Assembly: GCF_004355185.1 (NCBI RefSeq) | Contig: NZ_CP037922.1 | Span: forward strand, 3,070,001-3,134,000 | Reading direction: 5' to 3' | Origin: Hymenobacter radiodurans | GTDB taxonomy: Bacteria; Bacteroidota; Bacteroidia; Cytophagales; Hymenobacteraceae | Length of the DNA: 64,000 nt | Part shown: positions 56,911 to 64,000 of the stretch, in pieces | Numbering within the stretch: position 1 is the stretch's first letter | How the letters are laid out: the number at the start of each line of letters is the position of its first letter | Notes under the pieces: generated by a model | The model's input: the letters and a program-made list of their open reading frames with translations, nothing else | Told to the model about the DNA's origin: nothing | The model's database searches: none | Translations under genes and position numbers: made by a program

Positions 56911-58446
56911 TTATTTTTTACCTTGAGTACTCACGCGCCACTGGTCGGTGCGGAAGGGTGAAGCGGGTAGTCCGGCTTTATTGTAGAAGTTAGGCATGGG
57001 CGACTTACTCCAGCCAAAACGCACAGCTACCGGCTGCTTTACCTGCTCGCTCCACACTACAACCGAGTTGCCCTCAATACGAGCCTGAGCGGGCCGAAAC
57101 ACGCTGTCGGGGCCGGCGATAATGAACTCGCGCAGATCCCCGTTTTGCGCCACTAGGCCGCCCGATGTATAGTCGAATTGCAGGCGGGCTTTGCCATCTT
57201 TCACTTCCATCTTCTTGTAAATCGGCCCCGAATAGGGCAGGTTTTTCTGCCCATACTCTTTGGCTAAAGCCCACAATGCCAACCGGTGGCCCACAACCTG
57301 CTTGTTGCGCGGATGAATATCAAGCGAGTCGCCAACGTCAGTGGTGACCACCATGCCTGTGTTCGGCACGGTTTGCATGCTCACCAGCTGGGCTTCGCGG
57401 ATTTCAGGGTTCTGGCCTTTGTGGGGGGTAATTTGAACAAAGTAAAATGGCAGATTCGGCTGCTGCCAGTCTTGGCGCCAGTTGGCAATCATGGCCGGAA
57501 ACAGCTTACGGTACTGATACGCGCGCTCGGCGTTGCTCTCGCCCTGGTACCAGATCACGCCCTTCAGCGTGTACGGAATCAGGGGCTTAATCATGCCGTT
57601 ATAAAGCTTGTAGGGCGACTTATTGCTGGTCGCGCTAAGTGGCTCGGCGGGTTTGGGCGTCGTGGTTTGGGGCGTGGCGGCTTTTTCTTGCTGCCACGCG
57701 GTGAGGGCCGCTTCGTAGGCGGGGCGCTGGGTCAGGCCTTGGTCGTAGCGCGTGAGAATGGGCTGCAAATCCGGGTCCTTTTCCAGCACGTCTTTGCGCG
57801 TCCACGACTCGGCCGGCGTGCCACCCCAGGAAGCGTGAATCAGACCCACCGGCACCTTGGTTTTCTCGTGAATTTCCTGGCCAAAAAAGTAGGCTACGGC
57901 CGAAAAGCCCCCTACTGTTTCGGGGCTGCACACTACCCAACTCCCCTCCGTATCCATCTGGGGCGTATCGGCCACTTTCTGCGGCACCGTGAACATGCGA
58001 ATGGCGGGGTATTTCGCCTTTGGTACTACCTCCGCTTCATTCACGACGCCCGTCATCCATTTAGAAGAGCCTTTCGCCACCGGGAAATTCATGTTCGACT
58101 GCCCCGAGCACAGCCACACCTCCCCTAGCAGCACATTGCTGACAGTCAGCTTATTCTTGCCTTGAAAGGTAATCGTGTGTGGTCCGCCAGCCGCACCGGT
58201 CGGTATCCGCACCTGCCAGTTGCCTTGGGCGTCGGCGGTAGCTTTCTGGGGGGCTTTTTGCCAGCTGGCAGTTACCGTTACCGCTTCGCCGGGGTCGGCC
58301 CAGCCCCAGAGAGCAACAGTTGTTTTTTGCTGAAGTACCATATTGTCGGCTATCAAAGCGGGCAGTTTGATGTTGGCCCAAGCAGGGCTAGCCAGCGCAA
58401 ACAGCAGTAAAAGCAATAAGTGGCACGAATGAAGCCGATAGGTCAT
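56911..58446 (-). CDS. Secreted SASA-type carbohydrate acetylesterase
   Basis: This 511-residue secreted SGNH-type esterase of the sialate O-acetylesterase (SASA) family has a signal peptide ending SPAWANIK. An N-terminal beta domain (LPALIADNMVLQQKTTVALWGWADPGE) precedes the catalytic domain with WLCSGQSNMNFPV (Ser near residue 116), HASWGGTPAESWT and KGVIWYQGESNAERAYQYRKLFPAMI. The name is historical; in a plant-polysaccharide locus it more likely deacetylates pectin or hemicellulose. It lies between the Tat-exported propeller (13-base gap) and rhaM. Confidence 0.88.
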   Translation of the reverse strand: MTYRLHSCHLLLLLLFALASPAWANIKLPALIADNMVLQQKTTVALWGWADPGEAVTVTASWQKAPQKATADAQGNWQVRIPTGAAGGPHTITFQGKNKLTVSNVLLGEVWLCSGQSNMNFPVAKGSSKWMTGVVNEAEVVPKAKYPAIRMFTVPQKVADTPQMDTEGSWVVCSPETVGGFSAVAYFFGQEIHEKTKVPVGLIHASWGGTPAESWTRKDVLEKDPDLQPILTRYDQGLTQRPAYEAALTAWQQEKAATPQTTTPKPAEPLSATSNKSPYKLYNGMIKPLIPYTLKGVIWYQGESNAERAYQYRKLFPAMIANWRQDWQQPNLPFYFVQITPHKGQNPEIREAQLVSMQTVPNTGMVVTTDVGDSLDIHPRNKQVVGHRLALWALAKEYGQKNLPYSGPIYKKMEVKDGKARLQFDYTSGGLVAQNGDLREFIIAGPDSVFRPAQARIEGNSVVVWSEQVKQPVAVRFGWSKSPMPNFYNKAGLPASPFRTDQWRVSTQGKK

Positions 58447-58459
58447 GCTGGGGGGCTTT

Positions 58460-59545
58460 TTACGAAGTGATTTTGAAGATAAAGGCAGAAGCGGTCATGG
58501 ATTTCCCGCCCTGGGAAGCGCCAAACAAATACGCCGGCTTTCCATCGCGCAGCAATAACTGAGGCCGTTCCAAGCGGCCGTAGCGCTTCAGATTAGAGGG
58601 CGCAGGCGGCTCCACTACGCCATAGTCGCGCAGGGGCAAATAGGCAATTTTGGGGAAGTCCCAGCGCTTGCCGTCCTCCGATTCCAGGTAGAGACCAACT
58701 TCGTGGTTGTACACGCCCATATCGCGGGCCAGCAGCCGAAATTTGCCCCCCTGCCGCCACACAAAGGCGTCTTCAAACTGCTTGTTATGGCCTTGGTTGG
58801 AGAAGTCGATAACCGGATTGCCAGTGTGCTTCACGTAAGGACCTTCCAGCTTATCAGCCACGGCCAAACCGTACTTACGGTTGCCGCGAATGGTGGGGTC
58901 TTTAGCCGTGAGGTAGTCCTGAGTGTTCCACGATTTATAGTACAGCCAATACTGCCCGTTGGGGTGCTTGATGAAGGCCGGATTGGTGGTGCAATGGTCA
59001 TCCCAGGCGCCTTCGGCGCCGGGCTCCAGCAAGGGCGCATCAGGTCGCTGCCAAGGGCCGTTGAGCGAATCGGCGGTGGCTAAGCCAATGCGCTTTGTGT
59101 TGGTTTTGCCGTTGCTGTTGCCCATGTAAAACAGGCAGTATTTCCCATCTACAAACTGAATACTGGGATTGTGGCAGGTGGTAGCGTCCCAATATCCGGG
59201 TCCGCGCGGGGCCAATACTACATCTACAAAACTGAACGGGCCTTCCGCCGAATCACCAACAGCGTGGGCAATTTCGGAGCTATTGATCCAGCCCCCCATA
59301 CCTTTCTTGGCCGGCCAGCGCGAGAAAAATACGTGCACTTTGCCGTCGGGCCCGTCGATGGGACTTGTGCACCACACGTAGTAATCGGGCAGTTCCAGTG
59401 CGCGACCTACGGGCTTCAGGTGCTTGCTGAATTTAGAGAGGCGGCCTTTGGGATAATCAATCAGCCGGCCCGCAGAAAAGCCCCCCAGCGCCCGCGCCAC
59501 TGGTGCGAGGGTTAGCGTAGCAAGAAAGGCGCGACGGGTAAGCAT
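58460..59545 (-). CDS. Tat-exported five-bladed beta-propeller glycoside hydrolase (GH43-like)
   Basis: This 361-residue protein starts with a twin-arginine signal, MLTRRAFLATLTLAP, so it is probably exported folded to the periplasm. Propeller blades are visible as LPDYYVWCTSPIDGPDGKVHVFFSRW, GYWDATTCHNPSIQFVDGKYCLFYMG, DDHCTTNPAFIKHPNGQYWLYYKS and NKQFEDAFVWRQGGKFRLLA. Acidic residues in 'SPIDG' and 'QFEDAF' could be catalytic, but I cannot fix the family beyond the GH43/GH32-like propeller clans. Its neighbours are GH106 (64 bases upstream) and the SASA-type esterase (13 bases downstream). Confidence 0.75.
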   Translation of the reverse strand: MLTRRAFLATLTLAPVARALGGFSAGRLIDYPKGRLSKFSKHLKPVGRALELPDYYVWCTSPIDGPDGKVHVFFSRWPAKKGMGGWINSSEIAHAVGDSAEGPFSFVDVVLAPRGPGYWDATTCHNPSIQFVDGKYCLFYMGNSNGKTNTKRIGLATADSLNGPWQRPDAPLLEPGAEGAWDDHCTTNPAFIKHPNGQYWLYYKSWNTQDYLTAKDPTIRGNRKYGLAVADKLEGPYVKHTGNPVIDFSNQGHNKQFEDAFVWRQGGKFRLLARDMGVYNHEVGLYLESEDGKRWDFPKIAYLPLRDYGVVEPPAPSNLKRYGRLERPQLLLRDGKPAYLFGASQGGKSMTASAFIFKITS

Positions 59546-59609
59546 GGCTAACGGTGGTTTCGGATTAAAATAGATGACAGATCATTAGGACGGCGTCGCG
59601 TCACTAGAG

Positions 59610-62477
59610 TCATAACCCTGGCGACGCTTTATCCTGGCGCCCATTCGTTGTCGTTGGGGTTAGTGTCACGGGGCCTAGCAAACCAGACTCTTTTGGGGCC
59701 CATTTTTCAGCCGTGAAAAGGCCATCGGCGCCACGGTTTTCCTTGAGCTTGCTCGACATATTGATGTTGTAGGCATTCTTGTAGGGCACCTTGTTGCGGT
59801 CCATGTGAATGATGCGGTTTGCCATACCATTACTGACAGTAACTACCAGCTTGTTGGTCGTTTGCATTTGGTCTTTGGGCACAAATACCTGATACGTCGG
59901 GCCTACAAGCGTGCCTAGCTCCTTGCCATTGAGCTGTACGCGGGCACTTTCCGCCACCCGGCCCAAGTCCAGCAGAAATCCTTCGCCCGTACCCTGAGGC
60001 TTGGCGAATGAAATGGTATAAGTGGCCGTACCAGAGAAGTTTTTGACTGCTTCGCCGTTCCAACTGGTCCACGAGCTTAGTTCTTTCACCTGCGCTTTGG
60101 CCGGCAGTTCCGGTCCACCCGATACAAAGCTCACATCCCAAGTGCCTTGCACGGGCTGCGAGGCGCCGGTAGCTTTCATATATGCGTAAGCAGGACCCGT
60201 CAGAGCGGCATCGTTGGTTTCTAGAATACACGATTCGCCGGGCACCAGCTGCACGTACACTTCCGTGCCCGCCGCCGACGTACGCGAGGCCGCCACCCCC
60301 AACTTCTCGGTCATGGGGTTGTATAGCGCCACCGATTTGCCCCCCACACGCAGCGGCACCCACCCTTCCACTGGTTTTTCGCCCCAGTTGGCCACAAAGT
60401 AATAGTGTCCTTTATCGTGGCGGCGGCGCACAAATTCGAGGCCCTTATCTACCATCATTTCGCGCTGCACGCCAGCGGCAGTCAGCGCTTGGTCGACATC
60501 TTTGCTAACCAGCACGGAGCCTTTGCCTACGCTAGCTTTTTGCACCCCACCAGCGGTAGTAAACTTAAGCGAACCGATCAGCTTCTTAAAGGCGCTACGA
60601 CGAGCGTCGAGCTTGCCCAAGCCGGGTACATCGGCAGGCAATTGGTCCTGAAACACAATGGTAGCCCCGTTCTGAGCCAGCTTCATCAGCTGCTCTATCG
60701 TGGTCAAAGGCATCACCTGCGCGGCCGGCACCAGAATGGTTTGGTAAGCCGAGCCGCCACCTGTTTGCAGTGTTTTACCGGTGTTTTTAACCTGCTGAAT
60801 TTGCAGATCGGAGATGAAATCAAAGCCATAGCCTTTGGCCAGCAATGCCTCACCGGTAGCTCCTACTGGCATGCCTTTGAAGCCGTGGTCGATGCCGTCG
60901 AAGTGCTGAAGCATGACCTTGCCGGGTTTGCCATACGAGTCATAAATGGGCAAGTACACCAGCACGTCGTTGCTGGGCTGCCCGGCCTGCAAAAAGGACT
61001 GCGCGTGCGCCACGTAGCGGTTTAGCTGGGCGAAATCCGTCCAGAACGTATTATTCGGGTTGAAGTGAACGGCGGCGTAAAACAGCCAGCCCGGCCAAGC
61101 TGCGGCCTGGGGTGAGTAGTTGGTGCCGTGGTAAAACGTGTGATTAACGCCCCCCAGCAGCATACGGTCCATGGCCTTTTTGATGTCACTGAGCTTAGAC
61201 AAGAAGTGGTCATTTTCCCACGTCGCGGACTCCGACGACGTGAGTTTTTTGCCCGTTACGTGAGCGGCCGAAGAAGCAAATTTGATACGCAGCAAGTCCT
61301 CCCCTTCAATTTCAGGGATATCTGTAACTGCGTACAAATCGAGGATATTAGCTGGTGAGCCGTGCGCCTGATTGCGAATCAAGGCTTTATGCGTTTTGGC
61401 CCAATCGCTCCAGGTTTTGGTGTAGTTTTCCAGCAGCAATTCCGACAAGGTCTCGCGGTAATCGGTGAGCACGCGCTGATTTTGGTCGTCGCTGGCTTTA
61501 CCAAATAATGCGGGCAAGTGCTGGCGCAAATCGTAGCCGCGGCGCTTCTGGAATTCAGCAAACATCTGGGGCGTCCAGTTACTCTCGCCCTGAGCATCGT
61601 CTACCTCGTAGGAATCGTTGAAAAACGCGCGAATGCCGGATACGTCGCGGCCCTTGAAAGCTTCGTCAAAACGCTGCAAATAATGCTGCGTTGCGGTTTG
61701 GGAGAAGTGGTCAATTACGTCGCCCTCGCCGCCGGGGCCGGCCCGCTCCACTTGCTTGCCGTGCCAGCCTTGGAACACGCCATACAAGGTCCAGTTGCCA
61801 GCGGGCGCTGTCCAGTTAAGCTTGCCGCTAGCATCTACTTTACTGGTCAAATCTACCGTCTGGCCCCTATCTGAATAAGCCATGAGCGCCTGCAACGGCA
61901 GCGGCTTCTCAAACCGCACTTGGTCGAAAGCATGGAGCTGCAAATCCTTGTTTTTGGCTATCGGCTCTACTAACTGCTTGATGTCAATTGGTTGGCCCAC
62001 CGTGCGGATCATCGGCTTCTGAATGTAGCTAACCGCCTCCTTCAATTGCTCTCCGCCTTTCACGGTATACGTCTGGTAGGCCACGTACTTGCAAGCATCC
62101 TCTGACGTCACCCAAGGTCCACCAAACGGCCACCCGGACGCCTGCGCCATATCCACACCCAGCCCCAAGCGCTTCGACTCGGTGAGCGTGTGCGTGAGCA
62201 TGGTCATCCACTTGGGCGAGAGGAAGTCGATGAACTGTTTTTCCGTGCCTTTCACCCCATAAATCGGCGTGATTTCGGTGCCACCCAAGCCTGCTTGCTG
62301 GTACTGCGTAAGCAAGCGCGTCAGATCCTGCTCGTTTACGGCGCTACCCTGCCACCACCAGCGCGTCCACGGCTTGTTTTGCTGGGTGATTTCGGGCCAT
62401 TTCAAGGCTTGGGCCGAAGCAGCGTTTTGATGAAGCGCCGCGGCAACAAGCAGAGAGAAAAACAGGGATTTTTTCAT
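59610..62477 (-). CDS. Alpha-L-rhamnosidase, GH106
   Basis: This 955-residue secreted enzyme has a signal peptide ending NAASAQALK. GH106 identity is clear from WPEITQQNKPWTRWWWQGSAVNEQDLTRLL, GLGGTEITPIYGVKG, GLGVDMAQASGWPFGGPWV, FFNDSYEVDDAQGESNWTP and the later EGEDLLRIKFASSAAHVTGK and SSESATWENDHFLSKLSDIKK. A C-terminal beta-sandwich follows (TYTISFAKPQGTGEGFLLDLGRV). GH106 enzymes remove terminal rhamnose from pectic oligosaccharides, providing sugar for the catabolic genes. It heads a run of five co-directional genes ending in rhaM. No CAGGA array was seen upstream. Confidence 0.93.
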   Translation of the reverse strand: MKKSLFFSLLVAAALHQNAASAQALKWPEITQQNKPWTRWWWQGSAVNEQDLTRLLTQYQQAGLGGTEITPIYGVKGTEKQFIDFLSPKWMTMLTHTLTESKRLGLGVDMAQASGWPFGGPWVTSEDACKYVAYQTYTVKGGEQLKEAVSYIQKPMIRTVGQPIDIKQLVEPIAKNKDLQLHAFDQVRFEKPLPLQALMAYSDRGQTVDLTSKVDASGKLNWTAPAGNWTLYGVFQGWHGKQVERAGPGGEGDVIDHFSQTATQHYLQRFDEAFKGRDVSGIRAFFNDSYEVDDAQGESNWTPQMFAEFQKRRGYDLRQHLPALFGKASDDQNQRVLTDYRETLSELLLENYTKTWSDWAKTHKALIRNQAHGSPANILDLYAVTDIPEIEGEDLLRIKFASSAAHVTGKKLTSSESATWENDHFLSKLSDIKKAMDRMLLGGVNHTFYHGTNYSPQAAAWPGWLFYAAVHFNPNNTFWTDFAQLNRYVAHAQSFLQAGQPSNDVLVYLPIYDSYGKPGKVMLQHFDGIDHGFKGMPVGATGEALLAKGYGFDFISDLQIQQVKNTGKTLQTGGGSAYQTILVPAAQVMPLTTIEQLMKLAQNGATIVFQDQLPADVPGLGKLDARRSAFKKLIGSLKFTTAGGVQKASVGKGSVLVSKDVDQALTAAGVQREMMVDKGLEFVRRRHDKGHYYFVANWGEKPVEGWVPLRVGGKSVALYNPMTEKLGVAASRTSAAGTEVYVQLVPGESCILETNDAALTGPAYAYMKATGASQPVQGTWDVSFVSGGPELPAKAQVKELSSWTSWNGEAVKNFSGTATYTISFAKPQGTGEGFLLDLGRVAESARVQLNGKELGTLVGPTYQVFVPKDQMQTTNKLVVTVSNGMANRIIHMDRNKVPYKNAYNINMSSKLKENRGADGLFTAEKWAPKESGLLGPVTLTPTTTNGRQDKASPGL

Positions 62478-62579
62478 GGGAGAAGCAAGAGAGCAGAACT
62501 GGAAGCTGGCACTACAGAAGAAGCAAAGAAGCCTGAAGAAGCAAGACTTAAGACTAGAAAAGCTAGGTTAGAGCTAGCT

Positions 62580-62847
62580 CCCCTCCTCCGCGGAGGAGGG
62601 GTTGGGGGTGGTTGACCGGAGCGTTGTTTTGTTGCCCTAAAAAAGGCGTTCATGCCGAGCGCAGCGACGCATCTCGCTCGCGCTAGTGAGAGTACTAATC
62701 TAGTGTCAGCACGCACGATGCGTCGCGTTGCTCGGCATGACGGGCTTATTTGAAAAAAGCCCCCCGAACAACTAAACAACGTCAGCAACGAGGTCAACCA
62801 CCCCAGCCGCGCCGTTGGCGCGGCGTCCCCTCCTCCGCTGAGGAGGG
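62580..62847. repeat. Composite intergenic repeat, family B (copy 3) with a family-A hairpin nested inside
   Basis: The outer ends are CCCCTCCTCCGCGGAGGAGG plus GG and a right copy CCCCTCCTCCGCTGAGGAGG. GGGGTGGTTGA is matched by TCAACCACCCC. The family-A hairpin at 62648-62742 (CATGCCGAGCGCAGCGACGC to CTCGGCATGA) is the apex, followed by an AAAAAAGCCCCCCG run. Its flanks match family-B copy 1. Confidence 0.87.
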
Positions 62848-62860
62848 AGTTGGTCGTTCT

Positions 62861-64000
62861 TTAGTTTCCAGCGCTTACTGATTTTGATTTAACATCATTC
62901 ATTTTGTAGATCTCGCTGCCGGCCAGCAGGAAGCAGCCGAGGCCGTAGTCCTCGAAATCGGGCTTGCTGGTGTAGCTCACGGGCTGGCCGTCTTTGGGCT
63001 CTTTGCCGGTGCCTTGCACATAGCCAAGGAAGCCATTGGGGTGCACGCACTCCTTAGCCATGGCGTTCCAGGCTTTGGCGATGATAGGCTGGTATTGCTT
63101 GGCGTCGAGCAGGCCGTTGTTGATGCCCCAGGCCATCCCGTAGATGAATAAGGACGTGCCCGTTAGCTCTTTGCCACCGAAGTTTGTAGGGTCGTGGAGA
63201 CTGACGTTCCAATACCCGTCGGGGCGCTGCAGGGCGGGCAAAGCCTTTATCATGTTCAGGTACATTTGCTCGTACTCAGCGCGGTGGGGGGCATTTTGGG
63301 GCAGGATTTCGAGCGTCCGGACCATGGCCGCCACTACCCAACCGTTGCCGCGGCTCCAGTAGCAATCTTCACCGTTGGGCTCCTTGTATGGGGGCACAAA
63401 GTCCTTGTCGCGCCACCAGAGCTGGTCTTGGGGGTTGTAGAGGCCGTTGGTACCGTGCACCGTCTTGGAGTAGTTGTAGAGGCGGTACATCTTCTCGTAG
63501 TAGGCCGTATCCTTAGTCATTACACCGAGCTTGGCGTACACGGGCATGGCCATTTGCAGGGCGTCAATCCACCACCAGTCGTCTACCTTCGGGCTGTTCA
63601 CCATCAGGTCGATACTGGCTTTGATGTCGCGGATGCGCTCGGGCTTGGGGTCTATCTCGTAGAGCGCAAGGTAGGTTTGGCCGGCGGCTTGGTTGTCGGC
63701 GTTGCGAGTCGTAATGCCGTTATTCAGGCCCCATTGGTGCTTTTCGCCCCAGTCCACGGCGTAGTCGTAGTACTGCTTCTGCTTATCGATGCCGTAGAGC
63801 GCCATCAGGCCTTCGTAGTACACGGCCCGCGTCCAGATGTGGCTGGGGCGCGTTTTGTTGGTCACGATTTCCTTGCCTGTGTCCGGCCACTTTTTCATGA
63901 AGTAGGCGTTGGTCTTGCGCATGGTTTTGAGCACGTCCTTCTGCTTGGGCATTTTCTGGGCCTCCGCCGTCGTTCCCAAGCAAGCAAGTAGGCAAGCCGC
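62861..64000 (-). CDS. GH105 unsaturated uronyl hydrolase 2, 5' end beyond the window
   Basis: At least 379 residues; the frame is still open at base 64000, where part of a signal peptide (AACLLACLGTTAEAQ) is visible, so the true start lies outside. The (alpha/alpha)6 pattern of GH105/GH88 is clear: SHIWTRAVYYEGLMALY, WGLNNGITTRNADNQAAGQTYLALYE, a probable catalytic Asp in DDWWWIDALQMAMPVYAKLG, CYWSRGNGWVVAAMVRTLEILP and LTGTSLFIYGMAWGINNGLLD. It differs from the GH105 at 21714-22898, so the locus has two such enzymes, perhaps for different linkages. It lies upstream of GH106, with a composite hairpin between them. Confidence 0.88.
   Translation of the reverse strand, partial: AACLLACLGTTAEAQKMPKQKDVLKTMRKTNAYFMKKWPDTGKEIVTNKTRPSHIWTRAVYYEGLMALYGIDKQKQYYDYAVDWGEKHQWGLNNGITTRNADNQAAGQTYLALYEIDPKPERIRDIKASIDLMVNSPKVDDWWWIDALQMAMPVYAKLGVMTKDTAYYEKMYRLYNYSKTVHGTNGLYNPQDQLWWRDKDFVPPYKEPNGEDCYWSRGNGWVVAAMVRTLEILPQNAPHRAEYEQMYLNMIKALPALQRPDGYWNVSLHDPTNFGGKELTGTSLFIYGMAWGINNGLLDAKQYQPIIAKAWNAMAKECVHPNGFLGYVQGTGKEPKDGQPVSYTSKPDFEDYGLGCFLLAGSEIYKMNDVKSKSVSAGN

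Noticed and set aside
63194..63991. A 265-codon open frame antisense to the second GH105 gene
   Set aside because: It mirrors a conserved hydrolase; valine/leucine-rich product typical of antisense frames.
1..64000. CRISPR array, integrase, transposase or prophage
   Set aside because: The repeats are palindromic, dispersed and not evenly spaced with unique spacers; no recombinase or phage gene motif was found.

Overview
The window looks like chromosome from a Bacteroidota member of the Cytophagales, most likely Hymenobacter or a close relative. This is inferred from two SusC/SusD pairs, a C-terminal type IX secretion sorting domain, many secreted carbohydrate-active enzymes, GC-rich coding DNA, weak Shine-Dalgarno signals and abundant intergenic palindromes. 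No rRNA, tRNA, CRISPR array or transposase gene was recognised.

Layout. 1-4065 holds housekeeping or unrelated genes: a LacI-family tail, a DnaQ-type exonuclease, a cNMP/CBS/DUF294 protein and class II fructose-bisphosphate aldolase. 4314-10649 holds a secreted six-hairpin glycosidase, a tandem pair of small secreted proteins and an FAD dehydrogenase. 10736-36000 is a large pectin locus for rhamnogalacturonan I (RG-I): three CE12-type acetylesterases, two GH43-like proteins, a PL11-type RG lyase, GH2 beta-galactosidase, GH105 unsaturated-uronyl hydrolase, GH28, a clan GH-L-like protein, a DUF4450 protein, SusD and SusC. 36459-47251 is L-rhamnose catabolism: RhaT symporter, RhaEW-type aldolase/dehydrogenase, GntR regulator, rhamnose isomerase, FGGY kinase and LutABC. 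47425-64000 holds a SUKH protein, a second GH28, a second SusC/SusD pair, an AT-rich orphan gene, rhamnose mutarotase, a SASA-type esterase, a Tat-exported propeller protein, GH106 alpha-rhamnosidase and the start of a second GH105 gene.

How it fits together. Secreted and surface enzymes deacetylate and cut the RG-I backbone and side chains, SusCD pairs import oligosaccharides, and GH105, GH28 and GH106 release rhamnose. RhaM, RhaT, the isomerase, the kinase and RhaEW convert rhamnose to dihydroxyacetone phosphate and L-lactate. LutABC would oxidise the lactate.

Main observations. (1) A tandem element with a 10-bp period (CAGGA-type half-sites) lies upstream of at least eight genes or divergent pairs of this locus and looks like one regulon operator. 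(2) The 9-mer GCCCCCCAG or its complement occurs about two dozen times in different reading frames, about one being expected. (3) Ten genes carry 13 one-base contractions of G/C runs, each restored by adding one base. This looks like systematic consensus error. (4) Two families of intergenic hairpin repeats are present, one nested inside the other at two loci and absent at a third.
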